Origin: Turritopsis dohrnii
Taxonomy: Eukaryota; Cnidaria; Hydrozoa; Anthoathecata; Oceaniidae
NCBI GenBank assembly: GCA_027922465.2
Contig: BQMF02000806.1
Location: 36,592 to 100,591 of the forward strand
DNA: 64,000 nucleotides
Reading direction: 5' to 3'
The notes beneath the pieces were generated by a model. That model was not told where the DNA came from. It was given only the letters and a program-made list of their open reading frames with translations, and made no database searches. The position numbers and the translations under genes were made by a program. Of this stretch, positions 25,542-37,917 are shown one piece after another (the stretch's first letter is position 1; every line of letters starts with the position of its first letter).

Positions 25542-26060
25542 CCGTAATGCTTCGATTAGACGCCCGGGGCGTTTATTAAATTTTTTGAATTTTTAGGGGG
25601 GCGTCTATTCGAGGGGGCGTTTAAAAGAGGGGGGGGGGGGGGGGGGGGGGCATCTATTGAATTTTTGTGAAACTCTTCTGTTTCGAAAATATAAACTAAA
25701 TATAAGCATTGATAAAAAATATATAAAATTAAACTTCAAGATCATCGTCAATATCATCTTCCTCGATCATGTTAAGTTCGGGGGCAACAGCGATCACATC
25801 CTCGTCCGCTATATCAAAGGGATTTTCATGTAAGCTCCCGTCAATTCAATTTTCCATTTGGGCTTGAAGCAAAGCTCATTGAAACAATGCAATGTAGTAG
25901 TTCTACATGCCTTAATTAGTGTGTCTCTAATAAACGCCCCTCTCTAGAGAGGGGCGTCTAATAGAGGGGGTGTTTATTTAAAAATCTCCTGAAAAGGGGG
26001 GGGGGCTTCTATTCGAGGGGGGCGTTTAAAAGAAGGGGGCGTTTAATCGAAGCATTACGG
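25542..26060. mobile_element. MITE with CCGTAATGCTTCGATTA termini
   Basis: Inverted ends CCGTAATGCTTCGATTA...TAATCGAAGCATTACGG are flanked by TA at 25540-25541 and 26061-26062. Inside are several GGGGGGCGT(C/T)TA-type repeats and a run of 22 Gs (25629-25650). The minus strand at about 25732-25823 reads as a short acidic peptide (ends EEDDIDDDLEV then stop). This resembles the acidic tail of a transposase and suggests the MITE is an internally deleted DNA transposon. Confidence 0.8.
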
Positions 26061-26062
26061 TA

Positions 26063-28470
26063 TTGTAAAATTTAATCATACACATGAACAATTTCTGAAG
26101 CAAAACTTTCAATATTTTGGGACAGATTTTTGTTGAATTTTAAATAAACATTTGTTATTTCACTTGTTATTACAAGCCAGACGTGCGATTGCCACACGTG
26201 TAAATAAAACGCTGGCCTGATAATGGATGACTTTATTGGGTTGTGTTATTGATGGAAAAATTTCAAATTAGCTGCCTGGCTGCTGACAGTTTCTGTTTTG
26301 ACACGGCATGGATACAATCATTGAGGACTTTGAAAGTGACAAAAATAGGGCAAGATTAGGATATTCTAGCATTGGGAGAGTGCAAAATAGCCAAAGTTCC
26401 TAGGGACAGCTGCGTAGTTTCATCTTGAGCGTTAGTGAGATATGCGCTAAGGTCATGATACTAGTATGTGGAAAAAAACCCTGGATATGTTGTTGACAAG
26501 TTTATTTACTTATTATAATTCTCAATGTTTATTCAATAACAATACAGATGCGTAGCTGCTGAGAATTTAAGGACTATTCAGAATGATTTTGAGCACATTT
26601 GTCAATACTTTTATAAAAAAACACTCAATATTTTAAGTTGTTTTGTCATGGAAATCACGCTGTTTCAATGGAATGTCTTCATCTCAATATGAAACGAATT
26701 GCCTGAGAATCAATCCATTGAAACAATTAACATTAAATGTTGTACAGTCTTGGCGTGATTCGCATATATTTTGCAATGTTCAATGTCTATACGTTTGTTT
26801 TATAGAAAAGTTAAATACTCAATTTGTTCTCTTTTTTGCTTTACAACTTTCACTTAAAAAAGGTTTCATTATAATAGAAAAAACATTTTTGGGTGGGTTT
26901 TTTGGGCACCCGTACTGGTCAAACTCTACCAAAATATATCTGGGTTCAGCAATGTCCTAGAAGAGCTTGAGCATATGTCAGCATGTACATTCTGTTTGTA
27001 AAACTATAATCAACTCAAAGGTTCTGAAGGCTCTAAGTTGATTTTGTTTTAAATCTTCTTAGAAATCGTCTTCCATTAACGCTGAAAGTTCAATCAGAAG
27101 TATTTCAAGTAAGTTGCTTTTTGTTATCCTATTTAGTACAATTTAGTACGACAGTTTGCAGTTAAAGTTAAATTTTTTATTAATTGCTAACCAATATTTC
27201 ACAGAAATAGGAAAATATTGGCTGTTTCCAGTTGATCAGATCTGCCGCCTTAAGTGCGTTACTAGTAGTTAGTGTTCAAATTTTTCATACACACAGGCTT
27301 ATGTGAATACAACCTTCATTTGCAAATTTTTGATAATTGATGTGATGGAAATGTACTGGTCGCTGCAATTTGTTTGCTAATATTTTTTGCAGTCTTAGGT
27401 TGTTATATGACTGTGTAAATAAGGAAGAAAAATCTAAATGTACTCTTAATGAAACATTAACCTTACCTGTGCTAGATTCTGCTACTGGTAGAGCAGGGTT
27501 TTCTTTCTGATTGTAAAGATATCTAATTTGAGTGTGTCTTTTTTTTATTGTAAGACGGAAAGCTGCATTCCTCTCTACTCAAAACTCTTCTTGGGTCAGA
27601 TTTGCAACTGTGAGTATAATTTGAAAAATATGTTCGCTTATCTGTTCAGTAATTATAATTGAATAAGTCAGAGTTTATCATGTCATGAACATGCAAGTTT
27701 ATTTTTTTATTTTCTGGCTATATGAATTTTCTGGATATAAGAATACAAAAAAAAAAATTTCAAACTTTGCCCGTCGATGACATCTGTAGCTGTCGAAACG
27801 TAGTCAAAATAAACTTGCTTGTTCATGACATGATAAACTCTGACTTAATCAATTGTGAGTATAATGTATCACATAGAGCCATGTTTACTGAGCGGTTTTG
27901 GCATTGGGTATAATATCCCTTTATTCTGATTGTTTTATTATAGATTACAGAAATCAAAAAGCAAAATTAGATTGAGGCAGCTTCAGAAATCTGTGTCAGT
28001 TATGAGTAAGAGCATTGAATGATATGGTTGTTGGTATTTAGCAATTATAACTTCTTTATTTCATAATAACTTTTATAATTATACAATTCTGTATAATGTT
28101 GTAGTTTTGTAGTTTTATAATTTTTCAATATGTTCTTTCCTAATGAGTGACTTTTAACACAATCAGAAAAAAAATACAGGTTCAAGGTTTTTGATAATGT
28201 AAAACTGAACATACTTCTCTCTGATTTTTCTTTTGTTACATTATTTCCATTATTTCAAAATGTCATTTATCCTAATGCCAACAAGTATATATGGTGATGC
28301 AGGTTCTGATGATATTATTGGTGTGAAATTGGAAGTTGTAAAGAAAATTAAAATGGAAATAAAATTTTGTGGTGAACTGAAAATGTTTTTACAAAAGGGA
28401 GATCTTGGGGATCTTGAACAATAGATGAAACATTAGATTGAAAATGAACAAGATGCCCTACCGGGCAGAA
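26063..28470. other. Intergenic DNA, no gene recognised
   Basis: AT-rich, with only short uninformative frames. I see no promoter, RNA gene or repeat that I can support. Confidence 0.5.
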
Positions 28471-30078
28471 GTATTCCTGCGGATGACTGTAAGACTTTCT
28501 GGATCCTTTTCAGAAAGAAATGAGTGTTAGTTCACGCTTTAAAACCATATGCATAATGCGGAATGATGTTTGCAGTATTTTACATTTTACCTTTTAGCTA
28601 CGATAACTATTAAACTTTGTTGTTTCATATAAAACTTTAGTCTTGCATCAATTTAGAGATTTTTTAAAAAAAATTTCCATTCGAAGTTGCACTCCCTAAA
28701 GCATCTTCAAGAGGCAATTAACTAATTAAAAGATTATCGCGTTAAGAATAATCTGTGCTTTAAAAGGTGAATGTTTGTTCACGGTTTAAAACAATATGCA
28801 TAATGTGGTATGATGTTCTTTGTGTTTTACAGTTTATCTTGTAGCTGTGAAAGAAGTAATATTTGTTATTTCATATAAACTGCACTGTTTTGCATCATTT
28901 AGAGATTTTTTCAAAAAGTTTTTTATTCATAGTTATATTCCCTAAAGCATCTTCAAAAAGTAATTAAGTAATGAAAACTTTGTCACATTAAGTTTTGAAT
29001 GGAAAATCTGTGGCGTAAATAGTAATAACTTCGAATTCATTTAATTACATTCCCGAGAGCATCATAAAAGTTAAGAGACTTTGAAAAATTTTGCCGGAGA
29101 TCAAGCTTAAAAAGGAACACCGTCAGTTTAAAAATCCATTAGAGAACACTCTTCCGTGGACGTTTCAAAATACTCCTTTTAAAACTATACAGTATGAAAA
29201 TCTTTATGTTGTTTGTACCTGAACTTCATAATAAAAACTTTTACTTGGCCTTGCGAAATAATAAAAATATCTGTGTTTCCTTTTTATCGTCAGCTTGATA
29301 GTATACAAATTTTAGAATCATACAATATTTTAAATTCGACTAGTCAATAAAAAAAGTGGTCATCTATTGATTAATAAAATGGGTATAAGCTGATTAGGAA
29401 GATGAGCTGTGCTTCAAGATTCCAGAGCTTTATAAAAACAGGATAGCTTACCTAGGAACATGAAATAGAAAATTGTATTATATTTAGAAAAAGACTAGTA
29501 GAAACCTTACGCATTTTTTTAAATCGATGTAAGCATACCTTTTTTGTAGTCGTTCATATCTGATTTGAAGCATCAAAAACTGCTTATTTATCACGAATAA
29601 CTACTAAGAGTATTAGTTTCACGTAGATTATCAGTTTGGATCATAAATGTTCTTGATTCTTTTAAGTTTGACAGCCGTATAACCTCTTCTATATCCATAT
29701 ATTCAACCAAGAAATTTTCTCAGATCTACGCGTGCTTCCATTTTTAAAACAACTACGGAAAACGTAAGAACGTTGCATAAGACTCACGTGAAAAACATTT
29801 CTACCTTGGCATCTGCGATTTAGCCATATGTCAACTATTCCTTTCAGTAGAGCTTATATTATACACCTTTAGAGTCTTTTCAAGCAAAGTACTTGCACAC
29901 AATGAATGTAGTGTGAGTAAAGATATTTAAAGCATAGAAAAAATGTAAGTTTGGAACTTAGAGGATTTGACTGACTATTTCCCATCGACAAAAATTGGTC
30001 TAGGTTTGGACAGTAAAAAAAAAAAAAACAAAAAAAACACGAACGGTTTCAAAGTATTCCTTGCTTACGCAGGAATAC
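28471..30078 (+). mobile_element. Dispersed element, copy 2 of 3
   Basis: The left end has AACAAGATGCCCTACCGGGCAG, including a GCCCTACCGGGC hairpin, followed by GTATTCCTGC (28471-28480). The right end has GGTTTGGACAGTA, an A-rich run and CTTACGCAGGAATAC ending at 30078. The inverted ends are GTATTCCTGC and GCAGGAATAC. They differ from copies 1 and 3 at two positions on each side, in a way that preserves pairing. The interior is AT-rich and not coding. Two internal stretches (about 28540-28720 and 28770-28960) look like diverged direct repeats. Confidence 0.55.
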
Positions 30079-30433
30079 AAAAACTCTTTGCTACTGTAAA
30101 GTAGTTCTTGGAGTTTTTATATATGTTTTGCTTTTTAAAAATAAGTTTTTAAGACCATGAGAAAACTATAAACAGCAGTTTCTCACATGAAAATCATTTG
30201 TTTATTTTGTTTGTTTACCCGTTTGCTGCTTGCTTCTAGACCCATTATCTTTGTTATGAGGGATTTGCACAGCTGACATCAGTACATTTCAACTCTCCTT
30301 TTTAACAATGCATCATGTCTAACATTTTAATTTCATAATATCGCTTCTTGTTATAATGGGAATTGAGTGATGTTAAAAGTGTTTTTGTGGCTTTGTCCTA
30401 TATTTAAAATACTCCTCGCATGTTTCTATAATG

Positions 30434-31710
30434 TAATACTTAAGAGCCAATTTCTGTAAGAGTGGGGCAGTTTTAGCAACTTCTGATAGTAAAAAAAATT
30501 TTTTTCTTTCATTTTGGGACATGTTGTACAAAACCATGTGAGAGGAAAAAATCCAAAATTTGAATGCTCAAAAATCCATAATGGCCGAGTTATGCCCATT
30601 TGAAGAATTTTGAAAATTAGTAACCGGACCAAAATTGGCCTCTGTTGCAATTTTGCTGGCTTATATCTAAATGCGCCCTTATAGTCACACAACTTTCTTT
30701 TCAGATTCTGTTAATATGTCCTGAAGGCTATTGAAATTGATCAAAAAATTTGTGTGACCATAATGGCGGCACAAGCTACAGTCCCCCAAAATCACAACAA
30801 AATGAACGCAACACAAACTTTGAACAACTTTGAAGCCTGGTATCTACAGGAAAAATGGTTTGTATTACTAAAAACTATGCAAAATGCAAACTACTATGTT
30901 ACTACTATTGAAAAAACTTTATTTGGTAAAAAAAAAATTAGTAGCCTGGGTACTATGGTGCTTTTCGTAGCAGTAAGAAGCAAAAAAAGGCAAAAGTGGT
31001 GATTGTTTGCCTCGCTTTCCCGCATTGCGCCCTTAGTTGCATGTGAAAACCTTTTTTGTTTCTGATACTAAACTAATTGAACTATCAGTAACAAAAGAAA
31101 AAGTCATGTGACCTCCTATAGATTTTTCAAAAATTAGCTCAGAAGTTTGAAAAAAAGTCATACGAAATCCTAAGACTTTCAACTACTGAGATAGACTTGC
31201 GCTCTTATAAGTTGTATTACTGACAAATGGTTGAGGAAATTTGGTCAGGTATTTCTTTGTATTAAGCTTATTTGACAGTTATTGTTATTGAAAATTAAGG
31301 ATTTCTTCATAAATGCTGATTTAGAGGTCTTTTATATCTTAAAATATTAACAAAATTGTATCTGACATGATCTATCTAGGTATATATATATACATCATCA
31401 AGTGAAATGTTGTAAAAGTAATAAAGTAATAACAAGCAAGGAAGTTGAAATAATAAACTTCCAGTGATAAGTTATAAACAAATGAAGTTAGCTGTGTTTC
31501 AGCTTGTCAATATCGCATTGATGAAGGCCAAAGGCCCTGCTATTAACTGGAGCTGGTGGTGTAACTGAACAGACAACGTCTTCCATAGCAAACCAGCTAA
31601 TGTCATCTTTATCCGGCCAGATGAATCGATTTTCCTCACTTCCAATCCTCTTCATACACTTTACTTCAACTTCATCATCTTCCATTTTCAATATTTTGCC
31701 AGGATACCAT
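30434..31710. repeat. Left inverted arm of the foldback transposon
   Basis: Reverse complement of 32966-34229. It includes an antisense copy of the Trp-rich terminal exon seen at 32918-33188. Apart from that exon the arm is non-coding. Small indels and substitutions near the outer tip (30480-30545 against 34140-34200) show the arms have begun to diverge. Confidence 0.85.
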
Positions 31711-31717
31711 CTTCATA

Positions 31718-33188
31718 CCATGGAAACTTTTATGCGGAATCCTTGTACAACATTTGCAAAGAGAATGGAATCAATCTACGAAGACTGGACTACAATGAAC
31801 CCCAAAAAGGAAAGGATCAGTGTGATCGAGATTCTGCTGTTGCCGGAACGTGTTACGCTGTTTTGTGGATGAAGGAAATGATATTGTCTCAGCTGAAGAT
31901 ATTCACAAAGCATTAACTATGTCTAAAATGAAAAACACAAAGGTGTCCGTTGTTTCCTTCGACAAAAGTAAATGTTCAGTCAATGCAGATGCAATTCCAA
32001 ATATTTCATCTTACCATTCCATGGAGTTTACCGCAAATGCAATCAAACTTTGGCGTTATTATGGAATTGGATCCGGTGTTAACCAGAATTACACTACTAA
32101 ATGGTCGTTAAAATCTAGCATACAAATTGTGAAGCCATTCACACAATGTACTGGGGCTTCCAATGTTGTGATAAGTGAAAATAAAAAAAAGCGTAGTGAT
32201 CGTCAACTTTGTAACGTAATATTTTGTAATTATGAAGAATGTACCACATCTTTCAGCTCCTTTCAAGATTTAGAGGTGCATATGATCCAAGGTGTTCATT
32301 CAATTCCAAAAGGAATCACTACTTTTGATTGTATAAAAAAGTCTTTTGCAAACAGAATGCTGATGGCGGCATCAACACATTCACATATCACATCGACACC
32401 AGGTCCTTCTTCCTCAAAACCTACAGCCTCTATGAATCCATCACAAGTCGGTAAAGGATGGGCACTACCAGTCAGGTCAACTTTCTGCTTCAATCCCCGA
32501 CAAAAAGCTTTCCTTCTTAAAGCATTTGAAGATGGTGAAAAGACCGGACAGAAAGCCAGTCCAGAAGATGTTCATATGGCCATGCGAAAATGCTTTCCTA
32601 CCAATGAATATTGTACAGTAAAGCAAATTCGTTCCTTATTTTCTCGATGGAGCAAACAAGTACGCACATCATCCTTGTCTGAGTTACAGGAAAAAGTGTC
32701 CAGTAAGTAATTTCAAAACTTTGGACTGATTTATGTTAAGAGGGCTAAGAATTTAATAGAAAAAGCTATGTCTGGCATCACCTCTTGATATTATTAAGCT
32801 TCATTCTCTATTTTCAACAACAAAGACATTAAAATGTTAATTGCAAGTTTATTAGTGACTAAACATGACACTGAATCCTATGAATGTACGGCTTTAAAAA
32901 AAATTCTTTCAATTAGGTCCTGTGTTGGAAATTGGAAAATGGGTGATCGTAAAGTTTAATAAACAATGGTATCCTGGCAAAATATTGAAAATGGAAGATG
33001 ATGAAGTTGAAGTAAAGTGTATGAAGAGGATTGGAAGTGAGGAAAATCGATTCATCTGGCCGGATAAAGATGACATTAGCTGGTTTGCTATGGAAGACGT
33101 TGTCTGTTCAGTTACACCACCAGCTCCAGTTAATAGCAGGGCCTTTGGCCTTCATCAATGCGATATTGACAAGCTGAAACACAGCTAA
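31718..33188 (+). pseudogene. Truncated transposase-like gene, two exons
   Basis: The segment 31718-31850 contains NEPQKGKDQCDRDSA in one frame. The reading then continues in another frame from about 31850 with CFVDEGNDI, so a single-base shift separates them. The open part to 32703 has a Cys pair suggesting a zinc-binding site, a Ser/Pro-rich linker, and a C-terminal block with GWALPVR, GEKTGQKASPEDV and IRSLFSRWSK. A consensus splice donor, GTAAGT, follows at about 32702. An acceptor, TTTCAATTAG, ends at about 32917, and the next exon (to 33188) encodes a small Trp-rich, Tudor/chromo-like domain (WYPGKI, FIWPDKDDISWF). I associate this domain combination with transposases of an uncharacterised animal DNA-transposon group. 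The N-terminal catalytic part is absent. Confidence 0.6.
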
Positions 33189-34229
33189 CTTCATTTGTTT
33201 ATAACTTATCACTGGAAGTTTATTATTTCAACTTCCTTGCTTGTTATTACTTTATTACTTTTACAACATTTCACTTGATGATGTATATATATACCTAGAT
33301 AGATCATGTCAGATACAATTTTGTTAATATTTTAAGATATAAAAGACCTCTAAATCAGCATTTATGAAGAAATCCTTAATTTTCAATAACAATAACTGTC
33401 AAATAAGCTTAATACAAAGAAATACCTGACCAAATTTCCTCAACCATTTGTCAGTAATACAACTTATAAGAGCGCAAGTCTATCTCAGTAGTTGAAAGTC
33501 TTAGGATTTCGTATGACTTTTTTTCAAACTTCTGAGCTAATTTTTGAAAAATCTATAGGAGGTCACATGACTTTTTCTTTTGTTACTGATAGTTCAATTA
33601 GTTTAGTATCAGAAACAAAAAAGGTTTTCACATGCAACTAAGGGCGCAATGCGGGAAAGCGAGGCAAACAATCACCACTTTTGCCTTTTTTGCTTCTTAC
33701 TGCTACGAAAAGCACCATAGTACCCAGGCTACTAATTTTTTTTTTACCAAATAAAGTTTTTTCAATAGTAGTAACATAGTAGTTTGCATTTTGCATAGTT
33801 TTTAGTAATACAAACCATTTTTCCTGTAGATACCAGGCTTCAAAGTTGTTCAAAGTTTGTGTTGCGTTCATTTTGTTGTGATTTTGGGGGACTGTAGCTT
33901 GTGCCGCCATTATGGTCACACAAATTTTTTGATTATTTCAATAGCCTTCAGGACATATTAACAGAATCTGAAAAGAAAGTTGTGTGACTATAAGGGCGCA
34001 TTTAGATATAAGCCAGCAAAATTGCAACAGAGGCCAATTTTGGTCCGGTTACTAATTTTCAAAATTCTTCAAATGGGCATAACTCGGCCATTATGGATTT
34101 TTGAGCATTCAAATTTTGGATTATTTCCTCTCTTATGGGTATGTGCAACATATCCCAAAATGAAAGAAAAAGAAAATTTTTACTATCAGCACCTGCCCCA
34201 CTCTTACAGAAATTGGCTCTTAAGTATTA
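32966..34229. repeat. Right inverted arm of the foldback transposon
   Basis: Reverse complement of 30434-31710. It begins within the terminal exon of the split transposase-like gene, at ATGGTATCCTGGC, and ends at GGCTCTTAAGTATTA. Confidence 0.85.
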
Positions 34230-35039
34230 GTTAATATCAATAGTGGAGACTGGTTGTTTTTTATTATTAGGTTTGTCATCCAAAGTGAATACATGTCTTG
34301 CACTAGTGGAAAATGGTGATTCCGATGTTACAGAGGCTGGTGAAGAATCAGATGATGCATGCTCTCAACCAGGTCATAAAACACGTAGGAAGAGAGTTTA
34401 CTATAATCATTTGATTGATGCAACGTAGTTCATGAAAGATCTCATCTATGTGGAGTGCTAAGACTGGATATTATTGCTCCAGATTTTATGTAACCTTGAA
34501 ACAATGGATGTATCAATCGTGTGTGAACCAGACTTCAACTGACCTTTAAAGAAATCATTTTGTTCTGAGAATGGTTTAATCATCAAGGGGAGAGTAGTTG
34601 TACACTATTATGTTGAATGATAGCATATTTGGAAAACTGCAAAATTGAAAATTCTTGATATCATTGAGATTCTAGTACTACCGCTGTATTGTTTATTGAA
34701 ATTTTTCTCTGCCTTGATGGTTCTGTTATTACATGTTACATATCAATACAAATTTAGATGTGTTTGACTAATCATCTGAATGAGTTTAAAGACATGGATG
34801 TTTATAATTTTCAAATAATGTTCATAACAAATTTCATGCCAATACCATTCAAGGTTTATGGTATTGACAAGGCTTGTCTATCCAAGTATATCAGTAATCG
34901 ATTTTATTTTTCATTTAAAGGGGTATTAACGTCAAAATTATTCTGTGTTTTTTTTTCTCGATAATTCAATATTATTGCTTAAGAAGAACACATCTTCTTG
35001 ATTTCAGCTGCATAGCTTTTTCTCTGAGTTATGAGCAAC
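34230..35039. other. Intergenic DNA, no gene recognised
   Basis: No recognisable coding or structural feature. A short open frame (34243-34428) has a slightly acidic, exon-like composition but no motif. Confidence 0.5.
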
Positions 35040-35041
35040 TA

Positions 35042-35452
35042 CACGTTGTTTTTTTTTATAAGCATATGGGATTTTGAGCTCAGCCTCAATATGCTTAGTA
35101 AAAGGTTAAAACTGAGGCTGAAATATGCTTACGATATGCTTATTCACACTTCTCTTATTGGCGCTTCCCTAGTTTAAAAATAACACTTAAGTGTTATATA
35201 AATAACATGGGTCCCAAGAGAACAGGTTTTTTCGAACCAAATTAACAAATGTGTCATTAAAGAAAGAGAAATTGACACATTTTCATTTACATAACCTGTT
35301 GTTTTCGTTTCTTCTTATAAATCATTTCTCCTGTATACAGGTGCATTGAAAAAATATTTCAGGTTAATGATAAATGAGCCTCAGCTATGCTTATCGTATG
35401 CTTAAATTTTTGCCGATTCTGAGCCTTGATATGCTTATAAAAAAAAAACGTG
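35042..35452. mobile_element. MITE with CACGTTGTTTTTTTT termini
   Basis: The left end (TACACGTTGTTTTTTTTTAT, followed by AAGCATAT) is the inverse of the right end (ATATGCTTAT, A-run, CGTGTA) with few mismatches. TA flanks the element at 35040-35041 and 35453-35454. Several AAGCATA(T/C) motifs and GAGGCT(G/C)A motifs recur inside. No gene. Confidence 0.65.
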
Positions 35453-35746
35453 TACAGTTTGATATCTTTTTTATTCCGTGATGTCACGTATTGCATTTGA
35501 GCCGTTATACAATTTACCACCCATGTATGCAAACAATTAAATCCACAGTAATACTCGTTAATAATCTTAACATTTCAACAGCTTTGGCTTTGATCCAAAC
35601 ACTATGAATTTGGTTTTCCCCTTTTTCAAATTCAATACAAGGTCATTGTCTTTCACCACCTCTCAATAGACTCCATGTCATTGAATTTAATTATGAACAT
35701 TGGACCCTTCAAGAACTACATTGTTTAGAAATTCAAAATCTGTATA

Positions 35747-36469
35747 CCTAAAGGGAAGAAATTTTCGCGGAATTTAATTTCGCGGATGAGAGGGTCAAAA
35801 TGGGCGAATTTCGCGGATAGGCTAATTTCAAAAGTTTCACGGAATTTAATTTCGCAGATGACCTCTTTTCAGACAAAAATTTCAAAAGAGTTAATGTATC
35901 AGTTTCAAAACTTCTTTCAAGATATTCGCAGCTTCTTTTCTTATGGGCCTCGGCCAGCGAAGAAAAAAGTCGTCCCCGAAGAACCAGAACTTATCAATTT
36001 AGATTAACATATACAATAGCATTTAACATTATCGAACCGCTTATATCAAAACATATGTGGTTGGCAGATTAAAGTGTCATTTTTTTGTACTCTCGTTAAT
36101 TCGGACCCCTGTGAAGTAGGGTGCCTGCTATATATTACGCTTTTTCTTCGTCCCTTGAACTTTTTAAGCTAAAAACACCTCATTATCACGCTTATAAGTG
36201 AGATAAGTAGGACGCCCGCTAAGTAATACGTTTTTTCTCCGTCCTTTGGAGCAAAAACTTAACTTAAGTGGGACATATATAACAGAAGGGCCTTATTTTT
36301 GTTGAAAATCAAATAAAACATATCTTGAAATATAGACGAAATCGAGCCTATGACAGCTAAATAAAGAGAGAAAAAAAGTCGAATTTCGCGGATGAGCCAT
36401 TTTGACGTGTTTCGCGGAATTTAATTTCGCGGATTGGGCCAAAAAACGCGAAAATTTCTTCCCTTAAGG
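35747..36469. mobile_element. MITE with CCTAAAGGGAAGAAATTTTC termini
   Basis: Inverted ends CC(T)(A/T)AAGGGAAGAAATTTTCGCG are flanked by TA at 35745-35746 and 36470-36471. Next to the ends are several AATTTAATTTCGCGGAT motifs in both halves. A short open frame across 35786-36007 may be a leftover of the parent transposon, but I recognise nothing in it. A decayed relative lies near 19200-19390. Confidence 0.7.
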
Positions 36470-36618
36470 TATGTATCATTGGTCCTCAACAATTTTTCAA
36501 TCACTTTGGTGGTCGCAGATGACTGAAATAGGTTTGAAAATTTTGTGAACAATTTTTTACGTTTTCCATTCACGTGGAAAGTGTTCTGTTTCAAATAAAA
36601 GCATAAGGTTGATAGTGG

Positions 36619-37710
36619 TTGACAAATACTTCCTGCACAGTCTTTCAGAAAACAGGATTCTTTACAGATTTGAGTCATAACACTTCATTTGGAGTTTTAG
36701 TTAACAAACTTAGCTCGTACGGGATTAAGGGAAAAGAGTTACTTTGGTTCACCGACTATCTGTTCAACAGATCACAAGTAATTGAAATTGACGGAATAAA
36801 ATCTACATGTGAACCGATCTTCTGTGGCGTGCCTCAGGGGTCAATACTGGGGCCTCTTCTTTTTATAATCTTTTACAATGACTTAATAGATTATGTCCTT
36901 CATGCTGAGGTGATAAAATATGCTGATGATACTATACTTTTCTTTGCTCACACAGATGCTTTGTTAATTGAAAAGTATCTTAATGAAGATATGGAACGTA
37001 TTAGTGCATATTGTTTGAAGAACGAATTGATCTTAAATACCAAAAAGGGAAAAACTGAAGTGATGCTATTTGGCACATCGAAACGACTGAAATCATCCGG
37101 AAAAGAACTAGCAATTACTTATAATGGTCTTCCAATCCACTTTGTAACAAAATACAAGTATCTTGGTATCGTCGTTGATGAAAACCTTACAATGGCCGAC
37201 AACTTTGATCAATCGTATAAACTTGCCAGCTCACGCCTTAGATTGTTGGAGCGAATGAAAAGATACCTGTCAGTAAAAGCATGCAAAAGCATATATATTT
37301 CTATGGTTATTCCACTACTGACATACAGCTGTCCTACACATTCAGTTTTTACAAACACACAAATTAAACGTCTCGAATCTCTTGATAGACGAGCGAAAAT
37401 GATATTACCGAATAACGATCTACCTACTATATACAACCAGATGAAACAAGAAGCTGTTATCTTTGTTAAAAAATGTATAAATAGTGAATTGGGTTGTGAA
37501 ATATTTAATTCATATTTTAATATAACAGCGCACAAAATTAATACAAGAAATAATTTTCAGAGCATCAAATTACCTCCAGTAAAACTAGAAGTTGCTAGGC
37601 GTGGTTTCTATTTTACTGGTGGTACTTTGTACAATAGTTTACCATTGTATATACGTGATATTGAAAATACGTTAGATTTTAAGAAAGCTGTTTCAATTTT
37701 TTTCAATTAA
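36619..37710 (+). pseudogene. 5'-truncated non-LTR retrotransposon reverse transcriptase
   Basis: An open frame of 363 codons covers the second half of a LINE reverse transcriptase. It has the palm/fingers motif GVPQGSILGPLLF (about residues 70-82) and the catalytic YADDT (101-105), then the thumb and C-terminal region with KYLGIVVDE and the ending typical of these ORFs. The first catalytic motif is damaged: FTDLS is followed directly by HNTSFGVL, so the segment that should hold the second part of motif A is missing. Homology begins only around 36650, so this is a dead, 5'-truncated copy. Non-LTR (CR1/Jockey-like) is a family-level guess from motif spacing. Confidence 0.8.
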
Positions 37711-37917
37711 TATGTTTTACTTTATACCTTTTTATCCATTGTTTATTTTTATCCATACTGTTTGTTTTTTCTCTTTAATCTATCGGCTGTCGGGTGCAGT
37801 GCAGTGTAGTGGTCGCTTTTACTCTCCTTTGAGTGGTGGTCCTTATCTTTTGTCTCCTACACCTCTACACCGTCCTTACCCCTATGTTTTTACTAATTTA
37901 TAATATTTTAACTTTTT

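Larger units (their letters stand above)
30434..34229 (+). mobile_element. Foldback DNA transposon with 1.27-kb inverted arms
   Basis: The left arm 30434-31710 and right arm 32966-34229 are inverted copies with very few differences. They surround a unique centre (31711-32965). The tips are TAATACTTAAGAGCC and its inverse. TTAA lies within both tips, so a TTAA target site is possible, although the match runs six bases beyond it. The centre plus right arm carry a split transposase-like gene (31718-33188). Because the arm holds its last exon, the left arm carries an antisense copy of that exon (31488-31691). Confidence 0.8.

Noticed and set aside
31381..31396. TA-rich stretch as a promoter
   Set aside because: It is a simple TATATATA run within the foldback arm and occurs again inverted at about 33279; no gene starts nearby.
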